Shown: positions 34,818 to 47,036 of the stretch, piece after piece
Numbering within the stretch: position 1 is the stretch's first letter
Layout: each line of letters begins with the position of its first letter
Origin: Orobanche coerulescens
Lineage: Eukaryota > Streptophyta > Magnoliopsida > Lamiales > Orobanchaceae
Assembly: GCA_033398695.1 (NCBI GenBank)
Contig: CM065814.1
Coordinates: forward strand, 107,572,501 to 107,636,500
Reading direction: 5' to 3'
Length of the DNA: 64,000 bases
Notes under the pieces: model-generated
The model's database searches: none
What the model was told of the DNA's origin: nothing
Seen by the model: only the letters and a program-made list of their open reading frames with translations
Position numbers and translations under genes: made by a program

Positions 34818-35104
34818 TATGCTTATTTTTATAACAAGAAATGAGTAATATTTTATAATAGCTTAGTGTGATTTTCTCGTGAAAATCTCAAAACATCATT
34901 CTTTTTTCAATTTAATAATTGTTATAGATGTCATTTTTTAATAATTTGAGTTCTTTTTTTGTGTTTGTGGGGTGGGGGTGGGGGATTTGCAGTTTTATCT
35001 CGAATATCTTCTAAAAAAAAAAGCTAAAATATATATGTAATTCTGGGAACATATCTCATATTTCTGTACTCGAGTCACTATTTAAATGTACTCAGTATTC
35101 ATAT

Positions 35105-35289
35105 TGCTACTAGAGATAGCAAGAAAATCCGACCCGCATCGGCTAGATCGGATTTTACCAAACCTTATTGTTTGGATTTGTATTTAATTTTTAAATTCGA
35201 AAGATTTTGGATTTGGATTTAGATTTCAGGTATACCGAACCAGAATCGATCCAAAACTCGAAACTCGGTCCAATTCGAAAGACGAAGAA

Positions 35290-35325
<36 letters not shown>
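35105..35325. repeat. hAT-like MITE end followed by a TA microsatellite
   Basis: TACTAGAGATAGCAAGAAAATCC is like the degraded start (TAGGGGTGGCAA type) of a hAT-related MITE, with CCGAACC-like words inside. It runs into about 35 bp of (TA)n at 35290-35325, directly before copia-E. Confidence 0.45.
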
Positions 35326-35556
35326 TGTTCCGGGAAATCCTTCCCGTATTGGTGTCTTACCTAATACTAGTTGTAGGGGGATAAGAGTTATGGAAGGTTC
35401 TAGACTCTTCCATAAGTAGTTGGATCCTGTTAGATGTCTTACCTTAACTAGGAATCCTATGTATGGAAAGACTCTCTTTGTAATGCCTATATAAAGGCCC
35501 CTCTATTCATTGTTATCAATCTGATTGATTTCTTTGTCTTTCTTTCTCCTCAAACA
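35326..35556 (+). repeat. 5' LTR of copia-E
   Basis: 231 bp, starting TGTTCCGGGAAATCC and ending CTCCTCAAACA. A TATA box CTATATAAAGG lies at about 35488-35498. The next bases CGTTATCGGCC resemble the CACGTTATCAGCAC leader seen after LTRs of some plant copia families. No conventional TGGTATCAGAGC primer site is visible. Confidence 0.88.
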
Positions 35557-35569
35557 CGTTATCGGCCGT

Positions 35570-36040
35570 GGCTCGAGCGAAAGAAAAAAAAATCGGCCAA
35601 AGCCTACTGGAAACTCAGCCGGACCGCCGCCGTCGACCTCCGTCGCCGCCCGACACGCCGCCAGAACCGCTCCAGCCACCACCGGACCGCCGGCCATCAC
35701 CTTGGCGCCACCGCCGCAAGCCACCACCGGACCAACTTGGCCGTCGCCGCCAATGCCGCCACTTGGCCAGGCCGCCGCCGCTCCATGGCCGGCCGCCCGC
35801 CTCACTGCCGACCGCCGCCGCCTCGCCGCCGTCGAATCACGAGCCGCCGCCTTGGCAGCCTCCGCCTTGCCCACCGCCTGCGCCACCGCCGCGGCCGCCG
35901 CCGAGCACCGCCGCTCGCCACCACCTTCCCCACGCCGCCACCGCCCCAAGCCGCCAGCCACAATGCCCGCTGCTGCCAGACCATGCGCCGCGCCGCCGCG
36001 CCCGCGCCGCAGACTCGATCCGGCCTTAGTCACCTGGCCC
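35570..36040 (+). repeat. CCG-rich leader of copia-E
   Basis: Nearly 470 bp are built of CCGCCG, GCCGCC and CACCGCC words, in sharp contrast to the AT-rich surroundings. All three forward frames and two reverse frames are open here, encoding Pro/Ala/Arg- or Gly/Ala-rich strings. The longest starts inside the LTR. I treat it as untranslated leader and not as a gene. 36041-36568 continues the leader and ends in a splice-acceptor-like TATATCTTGTAG just before the gag ATG. Confidence 0.75.
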
Positions 36041-36568
36041 GACTCTCGGACCAAAACCCGAACATCAACTTATCTTGAGCCGCCAAAATTGCGCCTCCGG
36101 TTTCACGTCGTCGCATCGAGTACCAACCGGTAGATCGAAGCACACCACAGATTCAGCACGTGCCTAATTTTATAATCGAGGTAACTATCTGACTTGTCCC
36201 TTTTTAATTCTCTCATTTTTGGGAATTTTTCTTTTGGGGACACGGGTTTTGGGTTCTTTATCTCCCACGCTACTTTGCGGTGGATGAGACCGCGAGAGAA
36301 GTCGGTATCTCTGCGTGTCGAAGAAAACTGTGTGACGGTCTGGGAGTCACGGAATTGTTGAAAAGTCGATACTTGTGGTTGTTGCATACACCACGTATCT
36401 GGGTGCGATCTGATATCGCCGTTTTTTTGTCGACTTTACTAAACAACAATTAAGGGAAGTAAATCGAGTAACGGTTATGTTACACGCTTTTAAAAGCATC
36501 GATTGTGACCGTTTACATTATCCCTGAAAATCCAACAAGACTAACTTCCTCTTGTTTATATCTTGTAG

Positions 36569-37631
36569 ATGGCACAAAGCTCAAATGTTCATCCGGAGTT
36601 CGACATCCTTGACCATGCTGGTAAGGAGTACCATAGGTGGGTCTCAGACGTTCGCTTGGCGTTCGTCGGTAAGAGATTTACCACCACCATCTTTCCCTCT
36701 AACGAGCCTACCGCTCAAGAACCGAGCGAGGAAACCAAGGCTAATGCACTGATGTACTTGCGTAGACATATACATCCGTTGTTGAAAAAGTGTTATATGA
36801 ACTTACAAACCCCTAAAGAACTATGGGATACACTCGAACAACGATTTAATAATGTGCATGATCAGCGCTTCCCCGAATTGCAACTTCAGTGGGAGCAAAT
36901 CCGATTTTTGGATTATGCGAATGTGGAAGCCTATAATCAAGCTATCCTCGATCTTCGCTGATCTTGGTTTTGTGGTGTCAAGAAGTCTCGATCAAGATTT
37001 GATCGAGAAGACTCTTAACACGTTTCCGTGGGAGCAAGTGTAATTGCTCATCATTCGCGTTGCCTATGAAGAAGGAGAATTAAGAACTTTAGTGACCTTA
37101 TCTCCCACCTCGCGAAAAAGAAAGGCACCATGAAATTATTCTCAATAGCAATGCGCGCCCGGTGTACGAAGCCGATTAGGAAGTGAATCGGGCTACCACA
37201 GAAAGCACCACGACAAAATAGAAAAGGCAACGCTACTCGGTTTGCAAGCACCACGGATGCATGACTCGAGCAAGCGAGGAAAAGGCGAGGTCGTCGTTCC
37301 AACGTGTGGAAGAGGCAAGGTGGCTCGGCCACGGGACCTAGTGGAACCCGACCACATGGGCCGCCTCCTGCCGCCAGAATGGAACCACTCCAAAGGAAGG
37401 CCGGATTGCTATACTTGCGGATCGAAGAAGCATACTTACCGCAATTGCAAAGCGCCAAAGAACATCCAAGCTTACTACAAGCACTATAAACAATATTTGA
37501 CTCAAGAGTTGAATTACATGGAAGAAGATAATGAGAATACGGAGGTGAACCATATTGAGATCCAGACTGAGATCCCTCCTCTCACCATTGCGGACAAAGG
37601 CCAACATATGGATGTTGCCGACTTTGACTAG
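36569..37631 (+). pseudogene. Copia-E gag, frameshifted
   Basis: 36569-36961 encodes MAQSSNVHPEFDILDHAGKE, WVSDVRLAF and LWDTLEQRFNNVHDQRFPEL, a copia-type gag core. A small frame break at about 36960 shifts it, and a second region around 37050-37240 is decayed. 37242-37631 carries the zinc knuckle CYTCGSKKHTYRNC (spacing CX2CX4HX4C) and ends MDVADFD with TAG. The Gly usually found before the knuckle His is replaced by Lys. Confidence 0.8.
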
Positions 37632-38455
37632 TTTTACGCTTTGGTTATGTTTTGTCTTGTTTCTAGTTTCCGAGAACTACTTTGGATTTTCATGAATGTA
37701 ATAAAGTTGGCCATGATGAATAAAATTCTTTTAATTCTTTGTGATTGTGCAAAGATGAATTTTATTTTTCCTTCAAAGCATGTTTGGTTTATCACAAAAT
37801 AATTGCTAGCAATGAATTGCTTGGTTAAAAATTTGATACATTGGTAGGATTTCATCAAAACTTTTGATCAAGACTAGGCGCATCCTCCTTGGTATTTGTT
37901 TATGCTTTGAGAGTTCAAACGGAATCAGTGGTTTTTAAACAGCCTTAGCTGTACCGACATTCCTACTTTCTCTGCAAGTCTACCAAGTTGGAGTTACCGA
38001 AAGGATCATTAGTAGAGATATAAATCGAAAACCAAGATGCGTTTTAAAGTATTTAAACGCTCCTATGGCCATATTTCCATAGTATTGTATCAACAATAAT
38101 GCCTTTGAAAAAGGCTTCAACCTTGCTCTATCACTCAACAATAGGGAAATACCAAAATAGCAAATTTAAACGAGCACTGAGATCTGAGTTTAATGATCTA
38201 GAAAGTGAACGACCTATGGACAGAAAGATACGGAAGTCTAGTTTCCAAAACAACTGACCGTTCGTCCATAGCCTTCTTAACGAAGAAGTTATTGCTGTTT
38301 TAGTGAACAAAGGTCAAGCTGCGCGGAAATTATTTCCAGCGATTGTGCTAACTTTGATCCTAACCAACTTGGTCGAATTTCCCCAAACTTGATGTAAATG
38401 AGTTTTCGCTATGTCTCTAATCATAAGACTAATCGAGTTTCATGTCTTATTGTAG
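37632..38455 (+). other. Non-coding spacer between gag and protease of copia-E
   Basis: 824 bp of AT-rich DNA without a long frame separate the gag stop from the protease ATG. AATAAAG and AATAAAAT words at 37699 and 37719 could be poly(A) signals. The spacer ends TTTCATGTCTTATTGTAG directly before ATG, a good splice-acceptor sequence. It may be an intron or an inserted 3'-end signal for a gag mRNA. Confidence 0.5.
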
Positions 38456-38815
38456 ATGTCTCGTGGCGAAATTGAGTGCCTTGCTGATAGTGGAACAACC
38501 CACACTATTCTTCGGAATAGGCAATTATTCAAGGATATTGTGCCATACATATCCTCAGTGACAACAATGATTGGTTCCTCCCAAGTAATTCAAGGGAGGG
38601 GACCTGCTCATTTCTTTCTACCTAATGGTACGCATATTAATGTCACAAATGCTCTCTATGCCCCAAGAGCAAACCGAACCTTGCTAAGTTTTAGGGACAT
38701 CCGTGCCAACAGTTATCACCTTAATACACATTGTGAGAATGGGACGGAATTTTTACGTGTTACTGCGCGAGAATGCGGAAGGACGCGTTCTCGAGAAACT
38801 TATGAGTCTAAGTAG
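38456..38815 (+). CDS. Copia-E aspartic protease region
   Basis: The frame starts MSRGEIECLADSGTTHTI. The DSGTTHTI active site is the standard copia protease motif. HLNTHCENGTEFLRV follows, matching the protease-to-integrase linker. The frame then shifts near 38770. It would cut the gag-pol precursor inside the particle. Confidence 0.8.
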   Translation: MSRGEIECLADSGTTHTILRNRQLFKDIVPYISSVTTMIGSSQVIQGRGPAHFFLPNGTHINVTNALYAPRANRTLLSFRDIRANSYHLNTHCENGTEFLRVTARECGRTRSRETYESK

Positions 38816-39903
38816 TGGTTTATACCGGACTACAATAAGGGTTATTGAATCTATCTTTGTGAGTCACGAATGTGTGATTCGAAGCATACCAACTATGGCA
38901 TGACCGACTCGGTCACCACAGGTCTGGGCCGCGACATGATGATTCGCATTTTGAAAAACTCACATGGTCATCCGTTTTCAAGTCCGTAAAGCGATTGGAA
39001 GCACCACTCGATATCGGCATTGATGTGAGTGAGCTTGATACCGTATCACCGGGACTAAAGATCGCACGCCCCAATAAGGTTGGACGGTGCATCTCGTAAA
39101 TCCGAGGCTTAGTGGCAATTTCTAATGCCCATAAATCGTTTTAAAGCCTGTTCACTAGCAAAGTTGATACCCTCTCCGTCCTTTGCTAAAGACTCAACAC
39201 AAAATATTCGCTTCTTACAAAGAATTCAAGGGGATATATGTGGACCTATTCAACCAGTGCGGACCATTCGGATATTTTATGGTTACGGTTGATGCATCGA
39301 CGCGATGGTCACACGTCGCTCTGCTATCCACAAGCGCGCATTTGCTAAACTCCTAGCACAAATCATCAAGTTACGGGCTAACCACCCCGACTTCCCAATC
39401 TCGTCATTAAGATTGGACAATCTTTGGAGAGTTTACGTCAAAGTCTTTTGGCGACTATTGCATGTCGATTGGGATTGATGTTGAACATCCGTCCCCCACG
39501 TTCATTCGCGAGAATGGCCTTGCGAGCTATGATTAAGCGATTCTGACTTATCGCCCGAGCATTGGTATTGCGCACCAACTTGCCGATTTACGCACGGGGT
39601 TATGCAATTTTGCATGCGGCTATACTTATTCGCTTTCGACCCACTGCCAATCAACCGTTTAATGCGTACCAGTTGGTAACTGGATATGAGCCTGATATTT
39701 CACACTTACGCATTTTTGGTTGTGCGGTATATGTGCCAATTACGTCTCCACAGTGTACTAAAATGGGTCCGCAAAGACGATTAGGTATATATGTTGGCTA
39801 TGAATCGCCTAAAATTATCCGCTATTTGGAACCTTTGACAGAGATCATTCCTTTGCAAGATTTGCAGATTGTCACTTTGATGAGACAAACTTCCCGTCGT
39901 TAG
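38816..39903 (+). pseudogene. Copia-E integrase, decayed
   Basis: Integrase-like words are scattered over several frames: the zinc-binding area near 38890-39200 and a core near 39230-39540. The C-terminal segment is open at 39562-39903, with LPIYARGYAILHAAILIRFR, YQLVTGYEPDISHLRIFGC and QRRLGIYVGYESPKIIRYL. That segment (GYEPDISHLRIFGC) is diagnostic for copia integrase. Many short gaps destroy the frame before it. Confidence 0.75.
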
Positions 39904-40589
39904 GGGGAGCGAGGAATCGAACGATTCCAGTTGAACGCCAGGAAATTGTCTGGTGTGCTCCCTCCTTGCCTCATCAAGATCCCCGCACAGCTCAATCCGA
40001 GCTATAAGTGCAACGTATTCTCAGTCTTCAGAAAGTTGCGGATTCGATGCCCGACAGCTTTACTGATACTACAAAAGTGACAAGATCTACCATTCCCGCT
40101 GCGAATGTTCCTGCAAGGTTGGAAGTCCCAGTTATAGGGCAAGGTTCATCCGCCCAAAGGAATGATGCCACCGGCGTCAACCTTAGTGGTGGGGCCATTT
40201 GCTTTGCTCTTATCCACCTTTCGAAAGAGGGGGAGGCCAGTGGGTAGAAAGGATACAGAACCTCGAAAGAGAAGAGGAACGGAGGCACAAAATCCTCTCA
40301 TCATCGACACAGTGACTCCGTCACACGAGATTATCTCTGACTACAGATATGTCCTCGAATCAACAATGGAACAATCGACGGACGCGTCGGAAACTTTGTT
40401 GATGTCAGAAAATAAAGAAATCTCGATGCAATGTACGAGTGAATACGTACTATTGGACAGGTCGTCCACGCTAGTCGACCATGCTTTTGCCTACTCCGTC
40501 GCTCAAGAAATTATTGAAGGCAGCGACGCCAGCGCGCTCGGTTCTTTGAGTGTCAACAACGAGCCGATTGGCCGAAATGGAAAGATGCA

Positions 40590-42247
40590 ATGCAGGCTGA
40601 ACTAGACTCAATGGCTAAATGTGAGGTATTTGGCCATATCGAGCCAATACCCGTGGGCGTTAAACCAGTTGGACATAAATGGGTCTTTGTTCGTAAACGC
40701 AATGATAAGGATGAGGTCATGCGTTACAAAGCGAGACTAGTTTCCCAAGGCTTCTCGCAGCGCCCTGGCATTGACTACGAGGAGACGTATTCTCCCGTTA
40801 TGGACATCATCACTTTCCGCTACTTAGTCAGTTTGGTAGTGTCCGAAAAACTGAACATGCAGCTTATGGATGTGGTTACAGCGTATCTTTATGGGGATCT
40901 AGATACGGATATCTATATGAAAGTCCCCGAAGGGATTTCATGGCCCAAATCAAGTAGCTCTAAACCACGGAGCGCGTACGCTGTGAAATTGCGTCGTTCA
41001 CTGTATGGTTTGAAACAATCCGGAAGGATGTGGTACAACCGCCTAAGTGAATACTTGGTTGGGAAGGGATACAAGAACAGTGACATCTGTCCATGCATAT
41101 TCGTGAAAAGAACAGATGCAGGATTCGTGATTGTAGCCGTCTATGTAGATGACATGAATGTCATCGGTACCATAGATGAGGTCAATGAAACGGCCCGCTA
41201 CCTTAAATCCGAATTCGAGATGAAAGATCTGGGGAGGACTCGATTCTGCTTGGGCTTAGAGCTAGAACATCGAGATGATGGTATACTCATTCATCAGTCT
41301 GCCTATGTCCACAAAATGCTCAGGCGATTTAGCATGGACAAGGCACATCCTCTTGCTACCCCCATGATTGGTCGAAGTCTGGAAATGAACAAGGATTCGT
41401 TTCGTCCTAAAGAGGAGGATGAAGAGGTCCTTGGAGCAGAAATACCGTACCTTAGCACAATCGGTGCGTTGTTGTATCTGGCTCAATGTACTCGTCCAGA
41501 CATCGCATTCTCTGTGAATCTGTTAGCGAGATTTAGCTCCGCTCCCACGATAAGGCATTGGAATGGAGTAAAACACATCTTTCGATACTTGAAAGGCTCC
41601 AGTGACCTTGGATTGTTCTTTCCCTACGCAAAAGAGAGAGATATTCCAAAAGGAATTGTTGAGGTTAAGACGATGCATACCGACCGTCGATCTTCCTCTG
41701 ATATTGCAGCTAAGCATGGTAGCTTGACTACCAGAAGTGCTAATGCGAGCAAGCTTACCCCTTATGCAGAGAATCCTAACGGCACGTTAGTTGGATTTGC
41801 TGATGCCGGTTATCTCTCTGACCCGCATAAAGGACGTCCCCAAACTGGTTATGTGTTCACCATTGGGAATACGGCGATATCTTGGCGATCTACCAAGCAG
41901 ACCCTGGTTGCTACTTCCTCGAATCATGCAGAGATAATTGCATTGCACGAATCCGTAAGGGAGTGCATTTGGCTCCGGTCAGTCATAGACCATATACGAG
42001 GAACGTGTGGATTAGATCCCACTACAGACCCCTACTTGCATCTTTGAGGACAATGCGACATGCATTGAGCAGATGAAGTTAGGTTTCATAAAGGGTGACA
42101 ATACCAAGCATATTGCGCCGAAGTTCTTTTATAATCAGCAGCAGAAATTGCTGAATATCGAAGTGAAACAAGTGAGTTCCGATGAGAATATCGCAGACTT
42201 GTTCACTAAGTCTCTGCCGAAATCTACATTTGAGAAACATGTGAGAA
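40590..42247 (+). CDS. Copia-E reverse transcriptase and RNase H, cut by Athila-2
   Basis: The open frame of 485 codons has GHKWVFVRKRNDKDEVMRYK, DYEETYSPVMDIITFRYLV, the YVDD active site in VAVYVDDMNVIG, SLYGLKQSGRMWYNRL and CTRPDIAFSVNLLARFSS. The RNase H part has VGFADAGYLSDPHKGRPQTG, YVFTIGNTAISWRS and SSNHAEIIALHE. After a shift near 42045 it continues with GDNTKHIAPKFFYNQQQKLL and ADLFTKSLPKSTF up to 42247, where Athila-2 is inserted. A linker with no known domain lies at 39904-40589. Confidence 0.88.
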
Positions 42248-43785
42248 TGATCGCTGAAATTCGCGTAGTATGGTTTTCAAATCCGATCAATTTTAAAATT
42301 TGTAAAACCTCGAAGTATTTCCAAGTTGTCGAACCCAAGGGAATTGATATGTCGAAAATAAAGGAAGTAACTCTACTCAAAATTTGACTGCTATTTAGGA
42401 ATCCAAAAATTTAGTTTGTTTCTAATTATCTAACTTCAAAAATCGAAAAATAAAAATTAAATAACAATTAATCCTAAAAATAAAAAATCTAGAACAATAA
42501 GATAAGAATTCCAAGTATTATGCAAAGAGAGCAAAATAAAGTGAATTATCTAAATCAAGCAAATAAAGCAAATTAGCAAGATAAAATCACAAGTTGAAAG
42601 CTAATTGATCCTAGGGTAGTATCGTCTAATTGAGTTCACACAATCCATTCACTTGATTCCTTTTCCCCAAATTTTAATTCAATCCTAGAAATAATCACTC
42701 AGCCGATCTAGAATTCCGATCAAGGCAACCTAGAAAGATAGTTAATTTAAACTCTTTTCCCGCAAGGCTCAAAGAATTTAAATCACTTAAAAAGCGTCAA
42801 CTTATTTATCTATGATTTATCTTACTCCACTCAAGTCTTAAGATCAAATCATATTGTGCATCAAGTATTTCCACTAATTAATTAATCCTTCCGGGCAAAA
42901 TTAATTAGCTAACATGCATCGATTAAGGGCCCTTTAATCTAGCATGAGATTTAACACATCTTGATCACAAGCCTAGGATGAAAGGTAAAAAGGTAATCAA
43001 AGGGACATCATGTGAACATCAATTAAAATTACTAACCCTAGAATCAATCAATGGATTTAGATAGACATAATTGAAATTAAACAAGAAATAGATGGAGAAT
43101 ACATATTATTAATATGAAAAGAGAGATTACAACCCTTCCGGATGAACTCTGAGTCTTCAATCTCCGAAAAAGTAGAAAAACAATAATAATTGCTGCTCTG
43201 CAAAAAGTTCTAGTATCAAAGGAATTAAAATTGAAAAAAAAATGTAAAAGTGTGCTAAAGATGATAAAAGATGATAAAAGATGATAAACTAGGTCTAGAA
43301 GGAGGTGTATATAGCCTATGGGAGTTAAACTCCCGATTAGCACTAATCTAGGAAACAAAATCTATCCAAAAGAGTCACAATCCGTCAAAATTCGAGAACC
43401 CGCGGAGCAGCCTATCGGACGCACCTATCGGCCGATAGGCTGGCCCGATAGGTGGTCTGTCGGTCGACTTCACTCGATAGGGCTCGGAACACCTGTCGGA
43501 CGCACCTATCGGCCGATAGGCTGGCCCGATAGGTGGGACTTTTGCAAAAATCCGTTTCTTCCGTCCGCTTGACTCGACTCTCGGTCCTTTGTCTCGACTC
43601 TCGGTCCTTTGTCTCGTTCTGGGTCCTTTTGGCTCTAAAAACCTGCAAACACACTAAAACCAACCCAAACGCGTAATATGGCTCGACTAATCATAATTAA
43701 GCCAAATACGAGCACATTAATCACGAAACGAGATAAAAACCTAGTATAAAATCCTAGAAAAATGTGGTAAAATTACCACTTATCA
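42248..43785 (-). repeat. 3' LTR of Athila-2
   Basis: 1538 bp. On the minus strand it runs from TGATAAGTGGTAATTTTACC to ATTTCAGCGATCA. Against the other LTR it has about 72 extra bases near 42385-42458, bounded by the short repeat AAATT, so the other copy probably lost them. A TATA box (GGCTATATACACC, minus) lies at about 43306-43318. Confidence 0.93.
43410..43537. repeat. CCTATCGGCCGATAGG cluster in the Athila-2 3' LTR
   Basis: Two perfect 16-bp palindromes CCTATCGGCCGATAGG stand within a duplicated stretch (CGGACGCACCTATCGGCCGA, then TAGGCTGGCCCGATAGGTGG), with half sites CCTATCGG, CCCGATAGG and CTCGATAGGG between. The cluster lies about 90-220 bp upstream of the minus-strand TATA box. Confidence 0.9.
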
Positions 43786-43786
43786 A

Positions 43787-45228
43787 ACCCCCCCAAACTT
43801 AAGCCTTTGCTTGTCCTCAAGCAAAAAGAATTCAATTCAATAAAAGAATGTCGTGAATCATCGTGCAACTCATAGTGTTCAACCTAATCAATACTATCCT
43901 GTAATTCTCTCTAAATAATCCGAGTGTCGTAAAAAAGCGCACTTTCGAATAATGATTCCGCAAAGTAATCAAGTTCAGTCCTAATCACTCGTTCATGAAG
44001 AAAATCCAGCTCAAAGATTAACAAAACGTGAGTCAAATCGACCGTCAATATGAAAGGCTAAAATAAACAAGCTAGTTCGTCCCGTTACACAGTCTAGTGG
44101 CACAATTTTCACGAGTTTCATAACAAATAAACCTCGGACAGTATTCCCTTATATATATGTTCAAGAATTTGATTCGAGTTGACCACTAGGTTAGGATCTC
44201 GGGATGTTTCATCGGGGTAATCCTAGGGTGGAACTTCCATTCTCATGTATTAGGAAACCGTTTGACGTAAAAGACACTCATGGGGCACATGGATGCTTCT
44301 AGTTACTAAGTTCCCGTCTACAGCGGAGAAACAACTCGAATATATAATTTCCGCATGTCCGAATCAAGGTCGCCGTTTTGCGCGAGAGTAAACAGCGGGT
44401 CACGCGAATACCCCCGGTTACTAGGCTCCCTATCATTGGCACATGTGAAATATCTAAATCACTAGTCTAATCAGGGTCGTCGTTTTACGCGAGAGTAAAC
44501 AACGGGTCACGCGAATGCCCCCGGTTACTAGACTTCCCTTCATAGAACAACATTATCTCGACTTTTGGGAAAAACTGACCGACTCTAAACTCAATCTAAG
44601 TGCCAACACGACTAAAGAAACAGTACGACTCACTATCCGGAAGATGTAACCAAACGTATTGACGGTGATTTTAAAACAAGTATGTATCGTCTCTTATCTG
44701 CCAAGACCTCTACAATCACGAAAATTTTTTAACCTAAATGAATACTATGCAAAACAGAAATAACTGACTACAACTCGACTAAAACTCGACCGTTTCTTCA
44801 GAGAGAAAAACAGTGTCGTAACATCGGTATCACACAAATAGAAGCACGAAAAATTCACGAATAAAGAAAAACTAAGACAAGCAAGGCTATCTAAAAAAAA
44901 ATTTACGCAAAGTAGACTAAAATCTAAAAAAAACTATTTACCCAAGCAAGGCATCAAAGCAAACAACGAAAAGCAAATAAAAGCAAACACGAAAGCAAAA
45001 AACTACTACGACCTAAAAAATAGAAACTAGCAAACACACCAAACGAAAATGAACATAAAAATCTAAAAACTAAGCAATAAAAGCCAAATCCACGCAACAC
45101 CAATATGAGAAGCACAAATAAAAACAACGGGCACCAACACAAGCAACTAGTGATACAAGGCATACAAGGTACTCACACGTGCCGAAATTAACAAAGCCGC
45201 ACTTCTCCCCCCCCCCCCCCAAACTTAT
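43787..45228 (-). other. Conserved non-coding block between two polypurine tracts (Athila-2 copy)
   Basis: On the minus strand the block runs from an internal polypurine tract, AAGTTTGGGGGGGGGGGGGG (45206-45228), to the 3' tract CTTAAGTTTGGGGGGG (43787-43803). 43787-44900 is nearly identical to 16083-17203 of Athila-1. The TATA-like ACATATATATAAGGG is kept (44145-44160), as is the three-copy module (44270-44550). No frame of note is open. 44900-45205 is more diverged. Confidence 0.85.
44270..44550 (-). repeat. Three-copy non-coding module, Athila-2 copy
   Basis: Units lie near 44270-44330, 44375-44435 and 44480-44545 in reverse order to Athila-1, as expected for the minus strand. Each holds TAGTAAC (or AGTAACT), GGGGGCATTCGCGTGACCCG-like and CTCTCGCGTAAAACG words. 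Confidence 0.85.
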
Positions 45229-46240
45229 TTCGCATCCCAAAGGAGGAATAAGTTTGAAAAGAGAAAGGAGTGGCTTTGTTAACGGAGTACCTGATCACTG
45301 CGGCGGAAATGGCGGGTTTGTCGGCCGAGAGCTCCCTTTCCTTCTCTGTGGTTGCCTTAGACTTTCCGGCCTTACACGGCTTCTACTTCTTGCTTTGATT
45401 TCCAGCCATTTCAAAGTTCCTACAAAACAACCATCCAATCAATATCCAATAAGCAACTCATAATGCAAACATTCAACTAGTGTCGACATAATCCAATAAT
45501 CCCACAATATCAACTAAGAGCCCTATAATGTCCAATAAACATCAAAATCATAGACCCGACATCCATATACTACGATCAACAAATCACACAACCTCCCCCA
45601 AACTTCGACTCCCCCATTTCATATTCAAAGGATCAAAATCACAACCCACAATAACAAAACTACACACTACGATCATATTAGGACAAATTCTCTCCAATCC
45701 AATCTAATTCATTCAAAATTCGAATCATCATCAACAATTCAACTCATATCAATCCCAATTAACAATTCATTTCAACAAATTTACCCAATTTCAACAAATT
45801 CGAAATTAGGGTTCTTCCAATTTGGGGATTTTTTTTCAAAATTCGTTCAATTTCATCAATTAATCCCCCAATTCGAAGTACCCATGAACAATCAAGCATA
45901 GATAACATGTTTCCATCAAGATTCTATCAACAATCGGGCATAAAATTCACAGAACATCAAAGTCTAACAAAAGCCCCCAAAATCCTCAATTCGAATTTCA
46001 TCAAAACTCCAAAAAGAAGCCGTCAAAGTGCTTCAAAACATGTATAGAATTGAAAAACAAGAGGATTAAGTGTCGAAATTAAGTACCTTGATCGAATTTT
46101 GAAGGAAGAACAGTAGAAAAAATCGCCCCTTGTGTTCTTATCGGCCGAGAGGTGTGTGTGTGTGAGAAAAACGGGTGATTAAGGTGTTTAAAAGGGGGTT
46201 ATTAATCAACCGGGTCGAAGCGGATACTGGACCGGGTATG
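45229..46240 (-). other. Athila-2 3' non-coding region, middle part
   Basis: No gene is visible. A third purine-rich tract GAAGTTTGGGGGAGG (minus) lies at 45592-45606. The rest is AT-rich. The open frame at 45179-45463 on the plus strand has no recognisable features. Confidence 0.45.
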
Positions 46241-46433
46241 TCCTATCGGCCTGGCCTATCGGCCGATAGGCTGGGACGATAGGACAGACAGAAAGTTACG
46301 TACCTGACTATCGGGCGGGACCTATCGGTCGATAGGGTCTGCCTATCGACCACTGCTTGTAACATTTAATTTTTTTCAATTTTCCTCAGCCTATCGGCCG
46401 GGCCTATCGGCCGATAGGCTCGCCCGATAGGTT
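46241..46433. repeat. CCTATCGGCCGATAGG cluster after pol in Athila-2
   Basis: Perfect palindromes CCTATCGGCCGATAGG occur twice (about 46255 and 46403), with variants CCTATCGGTCGATAGG, CTATCGGGCGGGACC, CCTATCGACC and CCCGATAGG. It lies about 270 bp after the end of pol, the same place where Athila-1 has its GTGCCGCGGCAC cluster. Confidence 0.9.
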
Positions 46434-46705
46434 GTTCGTTTAAAAATTTTTCCAACTTTTTCTATTTCGCATACTTGGTCCCGTTTTCGCTTGGATATGG
46501 CGATTAAAGACCTGCAAGTATCCAAAACTCGGCGTGCACGGATTAGAACTAAACAAAACTAACAAAGCTACTACGAAACTAGAAACTACAAAAATCACGC
46601 AAACGAACAATCGAAAACAAACGAATAAAACGAACTAATATACATACGTTGGGTTACCTCCCAACAAGTGCTACGTTTAACGTCTTTAGCTAGACGATAC
46701 CTCAT

Positions 46706-47036
46706 TCATTCCGGGTCTTCGAGGTAAGTAACATACTTCTCTTCGTGGTGCAACGGCTTGAAATAGTGCTTCATCCGATGTCCGTTCACCATAAACTTGT
46801 TCCCATCTTCTTTCATCACGACACATGATCCGTTTTGATTTACTTGAAAGACGGTGTATGGACCAGTCCACTTTGACATCAACTTCCCCGGAAATAGACG
46901 AAGCCGAGAATTGAAAACGAGCACTTCGTCTCCCGGGACGAAGTCCTTCTTCCGAATGCGATCATCGTGAAACTTTTTCGCTCTTTCCTTGTAAATCCTC
47001 GCATTTTCGAAAGCCTCGTTTCTCCACTCGTCGATT
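46706..47036 (-). pseudogene. Athila-2 integrase C-terminus, shifted from pol
   Basis: The minus strand encodes LVFNSRLRLFPGKLMSKWTG, PYTVFQVNQNGS, NKFMVNGHRMKHYFKPLH and YLEDPE. This is the GPF/Y-type tail of Athila integrase, matching 14428-14772 of Athila-1. It is joined to pol by a region at 46925-47090 that reads through in a different frame; the single frame break lies near 47088. Confidence 0.8.

Noticed and set aside
35525..36133. Proline/alanine-rich protein of about 200 residues
   Set aside because: The frame starts inside the copia-E LTR, overlaps equally long frames on both strands and is explained by CCG composition.
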